From: a virus
IMG/VR virus record: IMGVR_UViG_3300009496_000073
Span: 1-24,215 of that record
Length of the DNA stretch: 24,215 bases
Direction: 5' to 3' (one strand)
In this document: in pieces, positions 7,932-15,716 of the stretch
Layout: the number at the start of each line of letters is the position of its first letter
How positions within the stretch are numbered: the stretch's first letter is position 1
Notes under the pieces: model-generated
Database searches by the model: none
What the model was told of the DNA's origin: nothing
The model's input: the letters and a program-made list of their open reading frames with translations, nothing else
Position numbers and translations under genes: made by a program

Positions 7932-8135
7932 TTATAGTGTAGGTCCTGCGTCTGTGGGTGCGGCATACATCATTTTTACAAATTTCTTATGCTCTAATTC
8001 TTCTGCTTTTTTAATTTCTCTTACTTTACGAAGTTTATTAATCTCAGATAAAGTAAATTTTACTTTTCTAGTGTCATCTTGTGACACTTTAATAAAGTTA
8101 TCTAATTCCGGATTGTAAAATTCGTTCAGTCTCAT
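7932..8135 (-). CDS. Small protein between portal and protease genes (gene 67 position)
   Basis: A 67-residue basic protein (MRLNEFYNPELDNFIKVSQD...). Its central helix LSEINKLRKVREIKKAEELE is rich in Lys/Arg/Glu. The ATG overlaps the portal stop codon in a TAATG junction, implying translational coupling. In T4 this position holds gene 67, a small prohead core protein, and small ORFs occur here in related marine phages. Sequence similarity to gp67 is not evident (gp67 is acidic), so only a head-assembly context is proposed. The junction and the gene's size argue for a real gene. Confidence 0.75.
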   Translation of the reverse strand: MRLNEFYNPELDNFIKVSQDDTRKVKFTLSEINKLRKVREIKKAEELEHKKFVKMMYAAPTDAGPTL

Positions 8136-9871
8136 TATATTGCACCTTGTCCGTCTGGCCCTAATCCTGTTCCAGGTAATGGAGCAGTTGAACCTGCATC
8201 TGGTATAGCAGTATTTATCTCTTCCGGTGCTCCTTCTAATCCCATAATGTCTTGATCTGGTATTTCAGCATCTAAATCTGTGCTAATATCGTCATTGGGT
8301 CTTACACCAATATTTTTAAGATCAATATCTTTAGATGTATCTTGGAATTTCTCATAGTTATTCTCTTGGCGCCAAAGTTCTTCGTTCTGTTTTATTTCTT
8401 CTGGAGTTAACCCTAAGTATTTAGAAAGTTTAAACTGATTAGCCATATATGGAATATTAGCAACTTGGTTATAAAGTTGTGCTCTTTCTGTTTCCAATGC
8501 TATTTCTCTATACGAACTAAAGTTCATAGGATGATTAAATTCTACTCTAAATCCTGAACTGTCTATATCTATTCCTCTGTGCTTGAGGAACATTTTAAAT
8601 TCTCTGTCGAAATCTTCTTGTATTTGTTTTTGCAGTCTTTCTACATATCTTGCAAATCTATATTCTTGGATATATGCAATGCCTACTTTACCGTCATTGT
8701 AAGTAGCACTTCCATCATCTGGTCCTGATGGCAAATAACTAGCAGGTATTCTTAAACCACGTAATAGTTTGTTATTAAAGTATCTAAGGTCGTCTATTTG
8801 TCCTAAGTTCTCACCGCCTGGTAATGTATCAACTTTAGAACCTCTACCTTCTGCCGTTTGTGCAAAGAAGTAGTCCTCTAACATACTCATTGGATTGTAG
8901 GCCGAATCTGCAACACTATTTCCTGCACCGTCTTTATTAGGCACACGTTTTTGTTGCACTTCATATTTAATCTGTTCTAAATACTGTCTTGCTTTGTGCG
9001 GTGGCATATTACCTACGTCGATCATAAACACACGTCTTTCAGGTGCTCTGTGAACTCTGTAAATAATAATCGAATCTTCTAGCAGTTCTTTCTGCTTAAA
9101 TGTTTTGTAAATTGGTTCTAGAATACTAACACCAAAAGGCCATGCATGGTCCATGCCTTCAGTTAAACTAATATGAACAATGTGCTTAGAATCTACAGGT
9201 GTTCCTTGGTCTACACCGCTTATGGCACCAGTCATATAATTACTTGCACTTGTGGCCACGCCTTGTCCACCTGATAACATTCCGCCACCTGCTCCATAAG
9301 GTCTTGAATGCAAAGGTGCTGATGCTGTTCCTAGTTGTTCAGCAAAGTTAGGCTCTAAGTTTTTAATAAAGTAAGTTTCAATTTTCTTACCTTCACTTTC
9401 GTTTACAATAACTTTTTCTATGTTTGCTGGGTCAACCCAAAACAGTTCAAATGTTTCTGGATCTCTAATAAAGAACTGGTCACCATATTTACATACACTT
9501 CTAAACATCTTAAATGCTCTTTTGTGTAACTTGTTAATAGCACACCAGTTTTTAATTTGTGATTGGATAATCTTGTTTTCAGTATCTGTTGGAGTGGATG
9601 TATACTCAATACTAAACGGAAGACCTGTCTGGTCATCTTCTTGCGTTCCGAATTCACCGATAGTGTCTAATGCCGCATTAATCTCTAGATCGTTATCCAT
9701 TTGATCATACTGCATATACCTCATAAGCCTGTTAGGACTTCCTGCATATACTTCTGGTAGCCAACTTGCATACCTGCTAGTTGCGGCTCCGGGGCCACCT
9801 TGTGTATTTGGTTCTACGTTAAGAGGTAAACCTGCATTATCGTATGGTGTAAAGTGTTTTCTCCAACTCAT
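8135..9871 (-). CDS. 20: Portal vertex protein (T4 gp20 family)
   Basis: A 578-residue protein (T4: 524) forming the dodecameric portal through which DNA enters the head and to which the tail neck attaches. Recognisable gp20 stretches include DNDLEINAALDTIGEF (about residues 58-73), FWVDPANIEK, HIVHISLTEG, SILEPIYKTFKQKELLEDS with YRVHRAPERRVF (about 250-285) and YFNNKLLRGLRIPASYLPSG (about 360-380). A Gly-rich loop (about 196-212) and a Pro/Asp/Gly-rich C-terminal tail look disordered. The gene is preceded by a late promoter and a host-like promoter and heads the head block; its stop overlaps the next start. Confidence 0.95.
   Translation of the reverse strand: MSWRKHFTPYDNAGLPLNVEPNTQGGPGAATSRYASWLPEVYAGSPNRLMRYMQYDQMDNDLEINAALDTIGEFGTQEDDQTGLPFSIEYTSTPTDTENKIIQSQIKNWCAINKLHKRAFKMFRSVCKYGDQFFIRDPETFELFWVDPANIEKVIVNESEGKKIETYFIKNLEPNFAEQLGTASAPLHSRPYGAGGGMLSGGQGVATSASNYMTGAISGVDQGTPVDSKHIVHISLTEGMDHAWPFGVSILEPIYKTFKQKELLEDSIIIYRVHRAPERRVFMIDVGNMPPHKARQYLEQIKYEVQQKRVPNKDGAGNSVADSAYNPMSMLEDYFFAQTAEGRGSKVDTLPGGENLGQIDDLRYFNNKLLRGLRIPASYLPSGPDDGSATYNDGKVGIAYIQEYRFARYVERLQKQIQEDFDREFKMFLKHRGIDIDSSGFRVEFNHPMNFSSYREIALETERAQLYNQVANIPYMANQFKLSKYLGLTPEEIKQNEELWRQENNYEKFQDTSKDIDLKNIGVRPNDDISTDLDAEIPDQDIMGLEGAPEEINTAIPDAGSTAPLPGTGLGPDGQGAI
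8212..8219 (-). promoter_or_regulatory. Possible internal late promoter GATAAATA inside portal gene
   Basis: The minus strand reads AGATAAATACTG about 77 bp upstream of the small gene at 8135. The octamer matches the intergenic late motif, but it is inside coding sequence and lacks the C/G-GATAAATA-GTA context seen at most other sites. It could give extra late transcription of the downstream head genes or be chance. Confidence 0.25.
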
Positions 9872-9890
9872 AATATTCCTATTAACTTAT

Positions 9891-9919
9891 ATAATACACT
9901 ATTTATCGGAAAGTGTCAA
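9891..9919 (-). promoter_or_regulatory. Host-type sigma-70-like promoter upstream of portal gene
   Basis: On the minus strand TTGACA (9919-9914) is separated by exactly 17 bp from TATTAT (9896-9891), one mismatch from the TATAAT consensus. The late octamer GATAAATA lies inside the spacer. The head operon could therefore be readable by both host-type and gp55-type polymerase. Confidence 0.5.
9900..9907 (-). promoter_or_regulatory. Late promoter GATAAATA for the head gene block
   Basis: The minus strand reads TTCCGATAAATAGTGTATT, sharing the C-GATAAATA-GT context of the other late sites. It lies about 29 bp upstream of the portal ATG and is expected to drive gp20 through gp23 up to the terminator at 4012-4041. 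Confidence 0.75.
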
Positions 9920-9939
9920 CCAAAAATATTATATATGGA

Positions 9940-12900
9940 TTAAATGTTGTCTGCGATTGTTTGATTTTGTCTTACAAGTTGTGCTAACAATGAATTTTGT
10001 TTGTTTAATGCAGATAAAATATCAGCGGAATTGTCACTAGTTGCTATTTGTTGACTGCTTCCACCTGCTGTAGGTTGTTGTATTACATTACCAGCATCGT
10101 CAAATTTAACTGGATTACCTTCTGCATCTTTAAATGAACCTGCTCCGGCTTTTTGTATTTGCGGTGCATATTTTTTAAGTGCTTCACGCTCTGCTACTAA
10201 TGTTGCTCTCTGTTTAGATGAACCTCCAGCAATAAGTTCTTCTTCTCTGGCTTTTCTTTCGCCTTGGAAATTTTTATATAGTTCTGGATCTTTTGCCAAC
10301 ATATCACGTTGACTGTAGTTTGCAGTAAAATTATCTCCTAGTTTGCCTGCTTTTTTAATTATTGGACTTGTGCCTGTTGCTGGCCCGGTAACTGGTGCTT
10401 GTTCTTCGCCGGCGCCGCCAGTAAGTTTTCCTCCGATTAACCCCAATGCGGCCATCTTAAATAAATCAGTAAAACTAATTTGATCTAGTGCTTCGCCAAA
10501 TGTTATGAATGCATCTCTGATAACATTCATTTGGCTTGCAACAAAGTTGCCGTCTATCTTAGCAACTGCGTCTGTAAACTTATCAACAGTATCTCCCATA
10601 TTATCCATAACGTCTGCCATTTCAGTTATGTTAGGTGCTACTTTGCCTAATCTTATAAACTGGTCTATTGGATCATCTGAGAACAAGTTTGCAAAGCCTT
10701 TTGCGATTTGACTTATAACACTACCTGCTGTCATGGCTACTAGAGCGGCACCTACTGCCGTTAAGCCTGCCGCGGCACCTAGTAACTGTGTTCCTGATAA
10801 TGAGCCTAGTTCTTTAATAAACCCTGTAAAACTATTTCCTAGGCTTGCCATACCTGAAAAAATCAAATTAATTCCTTTGCCTACAAACATAGCGGCTTTA
10901 CCAATTGCAAGGAATATACCTGCTATTGCATTTCCTATACCCATTATAATTGATCCAATGCCCTGGAATACTGCTTGAATTGACTTACCAACACTTACTA
11001 TTACTGCACCTATTCCTTCAAAGACCTTTAAAACAACTGAGCCTACTGCTGTTACAATCGCCGCTATGCCTTTACCTACTGATTCTAATATAGCACCCAC
11101 GCCTTGCATTACATTTAATATAACTTTACCAAATGCTTCAATGGCCGGTGTAGCAATTCTTAATGCAGTAGCCATTACTAATAATGCCGCTGTTAATAAT
11201 CCTAGTCCTGCCCACACCATTGGGTTCATTGCCGCTTTACCTAAAACTTTAAGTCCTGTTCCTATTGCTTTCATCATTGCAATAAATCCGCCACCAAATG
11301 ATTTCATGCCACCTGCGGCTTTACCTGAAGCACCGGCTCCATCTAAGATTTTTTTCTGGGTAGAAGCACCTGGTCCGCCTCCACGGCCTCCCATAAAGCC
11401 ACCTAGTTTGTCTTTAAAACCTTTCATTGAGAAGCCTGTAAACTTCTTAGCCATTTCACCAAAGCCTGACATCATTTTGGCTATGCCTTTTCCTTGTAAT
11501 GCAGTATATATTTTTAAGGCCCCAATTGCTAATACTACTACACCTGTAAGTTGTCCTAATGCTTCTGCACCTGAATCTGCAACTCCTAAAAATTTAAGGA
11601 GTCCGCCACCTGCACTTGCTATGAATCCAAATAGTTTAGTAACTGGCGTTAATATAAATGCTAATACATCAATTACTGCACCTAATAGTTTAAATGCAAG
11701 TATAACTGGTGCTAATACAATACCTAAAACCTTCATTACAGAAAAGAAACCTTTTGCAAAGTTACTTACATTTTTTATCATTGTAGGTATATAATCTATA
11801 AAACTAGCAAGACCTTGCGACATTTTTTGTATGTAGTATGGTAACTTTTCACCTAATGACTTACCTAGGTCTTTAATGTCGTCGCCTGTTTCACCAAATA
11901 AGCCTGAGAGTGAAGAAACTATTATTTTTTGTGCTTTTTCTAATGCAGGACCTAAGTCTCCTATTGACCCTAAGCCTGATAAAAACGAATACCTAAATGC
12001 TTCGAACGTTCCCATAATTTTACTGATTATGTTGTTTAATGCATTTGTTCCTTTTTGAATATTGTCTGGATTTAATTTTAATTCATCTATTCTGGCCGCA
12101 CTTGCTGTAAAGGCCCTGACAGCATTTGCCATCTCTGTTGCACCTTCCACACCTGCTCTTTCCATTGCAAATATTCTTTCTTTTTCGCCTTGACTTAGAT
12201 TACCTAACTCTTGTGAAAAGTTCATTGCCATTTTTTGTGCACCTTCTTGAGTAAGTGTGCCATTCTTCATTGCATTAGAAAGTTGAACCGTTGTTTGTTG
12301 CAGTCTAGGTAATACCGCGGTCATGGCCACTAAACTATTACTAAAGCCTAACGCCCCACCGGCACTTGCTTCTACCATTGCCTGTGCAATACCTTTACCT
12401 TCTTCTCCTCCCATGCCTGCCATAATAGTGCCGAACTCTTTAAGTCCTGCTACCATTTGCGACTGTGTTGATTTATTAAATCTTAGTAAAGAACCTGATA
12501 AAATATTAGTATCAGTAACAAGACTGTTTGTAAAGGCTCTAAGTTCGTCTGTGCTTACGCCTAATGCCTGTGCAAACTTTTGCTGTGTTTTCATAGTTTG
12601 CTGTGTTTCTTTTGCTATCTGAGTCGATGATATTCCGTTTAAAATACCTAGTCTTGCTCTTGTATCTAATTCTTCTCCGTATCTTTCAGCACTTTCTTCT
12701 AACGACATGCCTAGGTTCATTCCTGATTTGTTTAGTTCATCGAATGCTACACTCATATCAGCAATACTATTAACTCCTAAAACAGCCGCCGCTCTACTAA
12801 AGTTTGTTAAGAATTGCGATGCATCTATACCTGCTGTGCTTAATTTTGCTAATGCATCTATACTGGAACCTTGTGCATCTCCAAATCCTACGCCTGAGCG

Positions 12901-13359
12901 GGTAAGTTCATTTAATGTCTCACCAGCATTAGTTACTGCATTAAAAAGGCCGATTGCTACGGCACTTGTAACTGATACAAGTCCAACTCCAAATCCTCTT
13001 AAATACTGATAACTCTTATCCCATGTTTTTTCGCCTTTAGCAATGGCTCTATTATAATCCTCTAATGCTTTAGGATCTTGCTCTAAGCCGCCTTCTTCAA
13101 TTTGTTTTCTTGTTTTTTCTAATAATGATAGGAGTTCCTTTGATGCTCCTTCTGATGCTTTATTACCTTTTTCAATATTTTTATTAGTATCTTTGATTTC
13201 TTCATTTATTTTTTGATTATTTTTAGAATCTTCTTTTTCTATTCCGGCTAATTTTTTTAACAAATCAACCATTTGTTGAGCACTGGAATCTAAGGCAAAT
13301 TCAGGTAATTCAACGTCATATGGAATTCCTTCGTTATTGGATAATGTAATTTTAGCCAT
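9940..13359 (-). CDS. Tail tape measure protein
   Basis: A 1139-residue protein expected to set tail length and line the tail tube. The N-terminal ~110 residues are charged and coiled-coil-like. Residues ~115-500 are Ala/Gly/Ser-rich helices. From ~540 to ~900 there are many hydrophobic segments (for example ILAPVILAFKLLGAVIDVLA and LGLLTAALLVMATALRIA) interrupted by Gly/Phe-rich loops. The C-terminal tail is a short coiled coil (ILSALNKQNSLLAQLVRQN). Alternating coiled coil and hydrophobic blocks in a very long protein are the hallmark of tape measures. The neighbour across the divergent gap is a gp26-like assembly gene. It would be the functional counterpart of T4 gp29, though I see no clear sequence identity. 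Its own late promoter is at 13441-13448. Confidence 0.88.
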   Translation of the reverse strand: MAKITLSNNEGIPYDVELPEFALDSSAQQMVDLLKKLAGIEKEDSKNNQKINEEIKDTNKNIEKGNKASEGASKELLSLLEKTRKQIEEGGLEQDPKALEDYNRAIAKGEKTWDKSYQYLRGFGVGLVSVTSAVAIGLFNAVTNAGETLNELTRSGVGFGDAQGSSIDALAKLSTAGIDASQFLTNFSRAAAVLGVNSIADMSVAFDELNKSGMNLGMSLEESAERYGEELDTRARLGILNGISSTQIAKETQQTMKTQQKFAQALGVSTDELRAFTNSLVTDTNILSGSLLRFNKSTQSQMVAGLKEFGTIMAGMGGEEGKGIAQAMVEASAGGALGFSNSLVAMTAVLPRLQQTTVQLSNAMKNGTLTQEGAQKMAMNFSQELGNLSQGEKERIFAMERAGVEGATEMANAVRAFTASAARIDELKLNPDNIQKGTNALNNIISKIMGTFEAFRYSFLSGLGSIGDLGPALEKAQKIIVSSLSGLFGETGDDIKDLGKSLGEKLPYYIQKMSQGLASFIDYIPTMIKNVSNFAKGFFSVMKVLGIVLAPVILAFKLLGAVIDVLAFILTPVTKLFGFIASAGGGLLKFLGVADSGAEALGQLTGVVVLAIGALKIYTALQGKGIAKMMSGFGEMAKKFTGFSMKGFKDKLGGFMGGRGGGPGASTQKKILDGAGASGKAAGGMKSFGGGFIAMMKAIGTGLKVLGKAAMNPMVWAGLGLLTAALLVMATALRIATPAIEAFGKVILNVMQGVGAILESVGKGIAAIVTAVGSVVLKVFEGIGAVIVSVGKSIQAVFQGIGSIIMGIGNAIAGIFLAIGKAAMFVGKGINLIFSGMASLGNSFTGFIKELGSLSGTQLLGAAAGLTAVGAALVAMTAGSVISQIAKGFANLFSDDPIDQFIRLGKVAPNITEMADVMDNMGDTVDKFTDAVAKIDGNFVASQMNVIRDAFITFGEALDQISFTDLFKMAALGLIGGKLTGGAGEEQAPVTGPATGTSPIIKKAGKLGDNFTANYSQRDMLAKDPELYKNFQGERKAREEELIAGGSSKQRATLVAEREALKKYAPQIQKAGAGSFKDAEGNPVKFDDAGNVIQQPTAGGSSQQIATSDNSADILSALNKQNSLLAQLVRQNQTIADNI

Positions 13360-13395
13360 ACAGTTCTCTTTTTTATTAAAGCATCTTTTAACTAC

Positions 13396-13403
13396 GATAA
13401 ATA
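13396..13403 (+). promoter_or_regulatory. Late promoter GATAAATA for the gp26-like operon
   Basis: The plus strand reads CTACGATAAATAAGTA, about 70 bp before the gp26-like ATG. It faces the opposing minus-strand site at 13441, so the two predicted transcripts overlap at their 5' ends. Confidence 0.65.
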
Positions 13404-13440
13404 AGTAAGTATAAACATAGTTAAATAGTTCAGTTACTAC

Positions 13441-13448
13441 TATTTATC
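13441..13448 (-). promoter_or_regulatory. Late promoter GATAAATA for the tape measure gene
   Basis: The minus strand reads TTCGATAAATAGTAGT, the extended motif shared with other late sites. It lies about 81 bp upstream of the tape measure ATG and only 25 bp upstream of the gp26-like ATG on the opposite strand. Confidence 0.7.
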
Positions 13449-13472
13449 GAATTTATTATAAGGAGTTTTAAT

Positions 13473-14360
13473 ATGGCCCAACAACAAAACCCGTTGTCCT
13501 CTTTTTATAGAGCGCCAAAATTATATGCTAAACTACCAAGTTTAGGACAGTATTACTCAGCAGACGTTGTTGAAATGCCTGAAAATGGTGAACTTCCAGT
13601 GTTTGCTATGACATCCAAAGATGAACTTTTAATGAAAAACCCAGATGCATTACTTAATGGTGAAGCAGTTATACAGGTTATTAAGAGTTGCATCCCTAAC
13701 GTTAAAGATGCAAGTAAAATGCTAAGTGCAGACGTAGACACATTACTGGTAGCAATTCAAGGTGCTACATTTGGCGATGACTTAGAAGTTACAGGAACAT
13801 GTGATAAATGTTCTTCTGAAGCAAGAGGTATTGCAAGTGTTGAAATGGCACTAGAAACTATGCAGGTCCTAGAAGATGTTTACAATGTAGAGTTAATGGA
13901 TTTAAATATTTTAATTAAACCATTTAGTTATTCCAGCACAATTAAAGCGGGAATAACAAACTTTCAAAGCACTAGAAGTTTGCAAAATATCGGTGATATA
14001 GAAGATGACGAAGAAAGACTTAAATTGTTTAATGAAAACTTTTTAAAAGTTGCTGAACTAAACTTTGATCTTATCTTAGACAGCATAAACACTATTTCAG
14101 GTAAAAATGAAGACGGTGATTTTGTAGTATCTGATAAAAAACACATTGCAGAATTTTTAAACAATGTAGATAGTAGTGTCGGAAAAGCAATCGAAGAAAA
14201 GATTCAGGAAATTAATTCAATTGGTATTGCACAAGAAATGACGTTACAATGCCCTAATCCAGAATGTTTCGAAAATGAAGGTATAGATAACGAAGAAGAT
14301 TATTACACATTTACAACAAAGGTAAACTTTGATCCTGTAAATTTTTTCACGGCTTCCTAG
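13473..14360 (+). CDS. 26: gp26-like baseplate hub/tail assembly protein
   Basis: A 295-residue protein resembling the gp26 family of marine T4-like phages: FYRAPKLYAKLPSLGQYY (residues 11-28), LPVFAMTSKDELLMKNPDAL (41-60) and GEAVIQVIKSCIPNVKD (63-79). Cys110/Cys113 and Cys260/Cys265 form two Cys pairs that could make a zinc-ribbon-like site. In T4, gp26 helps assemble the baseplate hub. AGGAG lies 7 bases before the ATG. The last codons run through a T6C tract (14342-14348), just before the TAG; slippage to -1 there would replace the last three residues with 94 new ones. Its position next to the tape measure gene matches tail assembly chaperones of other phages. Confidence 0.88.
   Translation: MAQQQNPLSSFYRAPKLYAKLPSLGQYYSADVVEMPENGELPVFAMTSKDELLMKNPDALLNGEAVIQVIKSCIPNVKDASKMLSADVDTLLVAIQGATFGDDLEVTGTCDKCSSEARGIASVEMALETMQVLEDVYNVELMDLNILIKPFSYSSTIKAGITNFQSTRSLQNIGDIEDDEERLKLFNENFLKVAELNFDLILDSINTISGKNEDGDFVVSDKKHIAEFLNNVDSSVGKAIEEKIQEINSIGIAQEMTLQCPNPECFENEGIDNEEDYYTFTTKVNFDPVNFFTAS
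14342..14348 (+). promoter_or_regulatory. Candidate programmed -1 frameshift site T TTT TTC
   Basis: In the gp26-like frame the codons are AAT TTT TTC ACG GCT TCC TAG, giving the heptamer T-TTT-TTC of X-XXY-YYZ form. Both tRNAs can re-pair after a one-base backward slip. The -1 frame is then open for 94 codons to 14632. A 6-bp inverted repeat (AGCCTG / CAGGCT, 14370-14390) lies 22 bases downstream as a possible but rather distant stimulator. The downstream ORF has no convincing start of its own. Confidence 0.65.
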
Positions 14361-14632
14361 CACAGGCCGAGCCTGAGGAAATATCAGGCTACCTTAGGAG
14401 GCTAAAAGATGAATCCAAGGCCCTTGAAGAATCTATTGCAGAACTAGTAGTGTTTTCTGAAGGGTCAGTATCCTGGACTGAAGCATGGAACATGGGATTC
14501 TCTGATCGACGTCTAATAATAGAAACAATCAACAAGTATAATAAAATGAGATCAGGTGATAAAGGTGCCGGCGATTTTAGTGGTAACACAGTCGAGGGGG
14601 ATTACGGTTTTGATCCTGTGAACCTTGAATAA
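14348..14632 (+). CDS. -1 frame extension of the gp26-like gene (gp51-position ORF)
   Basis: Read in the -1 frame from the slippery run, 94 codons are open to the TAA at 14630-14632, giving a fusion of 292 + 94 = 386 residues. The segment looks like real protein: an acidic helix (EEISGYLRRLKDESKALEES) followed by SWTEAWNMGFSDRRLIIETI and a Gly/Asp-rich tail. The first standalone start would be GTG at 14450, with no Shine-Dalgarno sequence, and it would discard the upstream helix. An AGGAGG-ATG at 14395-14411 is in another frame and opens only 12 codons. Whether the part corresponds to T4 gp51 (baseplate hub assembly) or to the T part of lambda G/GT is inference. Confidence 0.65.
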   Translation, partial: HGFLAQAEPEEISGYLRRLKDESKALEESIAELVVFSEGSVSWTEAWNMGFSDRRLIIETINKYNKMRSGDKGAGDFSGNTVEGDYGFDPVNLE

Positions 14633-15578
14633 CATAACGTCAATCGATTGTTCTAATTTTTATAATGGTATCTTTATTAGTCCTAATGGAACGGTAAAAC
14701 CCTGTTGTCGTTATGCAGAACCAACAGATCTCAAATGGAATAGTGATCCAGATGCTATTTTAAACAGCGATTTATACAAAGATCTACGCAAAAAAGCCAA
14801 ACAAGGCACCAAAATTGCAGGTTGTGATAAGTGTTATGCTGAAGATAAGGCCGGTTTTTTGAGTCTAAGACGCCGATTTAATAAGAAGTTTGAAAGGCCA
14901 AAGCACAGTTTAGAGTATTTAGAATTAGCATTTAATAACATTTGTAACCTAACTTGCATAGGTTGTGAACCAAAATATTCTAATCTATGGGGTAAAAAAT
15001 TAGGTTATATAAGTCCCATAGTAAGTCACAGTTTTAACCTAGAACATAACTACAAAGACCTATCTTATGTGTCGTTTTTCGGCGGTGAACCATTTGCTAC
15101 ATCTAATCATCAGCAGTTTGTAAACTTTCTTATAAAAGAAGATATAGCAAAGAACATAACACTAGAATACACAACCAATTGCACACTAACACCTAACCCG
15201 GAATGGTTAGAAAGTATTAAGCAGTTTAAAGATGTTATTGTTATCTGTAGCATAGACGGTGTGGATGAGGTGAATAGTGAGATCCGACGCGGTTCGAAAT
15301 GGAGTAAAGTAACCCGAACGTTTGATTTTTTTAAATCCTCAGATGTTAAACTTTGGGTTAATACAGTAGTAATGAATAAGAATGTATTTCACCTAGAAGA
15401 ACTAAGCAAATGGATTGCCGACAATAATGTTGATAAATGGACATGTAATGTATTAACGTGGCCCAGTGATCTATCAATCACAACTCTACCTAACATAGAT
15501 AAGCAACAACTCTATACTATTATAGAACAATGCAATATAACTGATAAACAGTTTATACTAGATCAATTACAAAAGTAA
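14625..15578 (+). CDS. Radical SAM protein with N-terminal twitch/SPASM-like domain
   Basis: A 317-residue protein. The radical SAM iron-sulfur motif CxxxCxxC is present as C107-NLT-C111-IG-C114, followed by GGEP (153-156, SAM contact region). An N-terminal segment ISPNGTVKPCCR (19-29) and GCDKCYAED (66-74) supply five further Cys (9, 27, 28, 67, 70). This fits an auxiliary cluster of the N-terminal twitch type found in phage and polysaccharide-locus radical SAM proteins. The substrate is unknown; peptide, carbohydrate or nucleotide modification are all possible. The start is TTG, overlapping the previous ORF by 8 bases, with no strong ribosome binding site, so translation is probably coupled. 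It is co-directional with the tail assembly gene and is followed by a weak terminator. It appears short at the C-terminus compared with what I recall of this family. Confidence 0.85.
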   Translation: MNNITSIDCSNFYNGIFISPNGTVKPCCRYAEPTDLKWNSDPDAILNSDLYKDLRKKAKQGTKIAGCDKCYAEDKAGFLSLRRRFNKKFERPKHSLEYLELAFNNICNLTCIGCEPKYSNLWGKKLGYISPIVSHSFNLEHNYKDLSYVSFFGGEPFATSNHQQFVNFLIKEDIAKNITLEYTTNCTLTPNPEWLESIKQFKDVIVICSIDGVDEVNSEIRRGSKWSKVTRTFDFFKSSDVKLWVNTVVMNKNVFHLEELSKWIADNNVDKWTCNVLTWPSDLSITTLPNIDKQQLYTIIEQCNITDKQFILDQLQK

Positions 15579-15588
15579 TAACAGTTAT

Positions 15589-15606
15589 AGACACTTCGTG
15601 TCTTTT
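15589..15606 (+). terminator. Weak intrinsic terminator after radical SAM gene
   Basis: A 6-bp stem AGACAC / GTGTCT with a 3-base loop (TTC) is followed by TTT, starting 10 bp after the stop codon. The position is right for the end of the plus-strand operon. The short stem and short T-run make it inefficient, so read-through into the GC-rich region is plausible. Confidence 0.55.
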
Positions 15607-15696
15607 CAAACTACATTCAATCACTCGTTTAACTCGTTCTTTCTTTTGTTTGAAACTTTTTCTTTTGTTTAACTTATCAAGTATTAGGAGTCATTA

Positions 15697-15716
15697 TTCA
15701 CCCGTCTCCGGGTGAA
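15697..15716. repeat. 8-bp stem-loop with GNRA-type loop on the minus strand
   Basis: TTCACCCG / CGGGTGAA with loop TCTC (plus) or GAGA (minus, a GNRA tetraloop). On the plus strand it is followed by A, not T, and on the minus strand the T8 tract precedes it. It is therefore not a conventional terminator in either direction and may be an RNA structural element. Confidence 0.7.

Noticed and set aside
11066-11794. 242-codon plus-strand ORF inside the tape measure gene
   Set aside because: Antisense shadow of a Gly/Ala/hydrophobic-rich coding sequence. Pro/Ala/Asn/Ile bias mirrors the sense strand; no start signals or domain pattern.
14395-14447. AGGAGG followed by ATG (14409) as a new gene start
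   Set aside because: The frame closes after 12 codons and is not the frame of the downstream ORF; it is a fortuitous ribosome-binding-like sequence inside the -1 reading frame.
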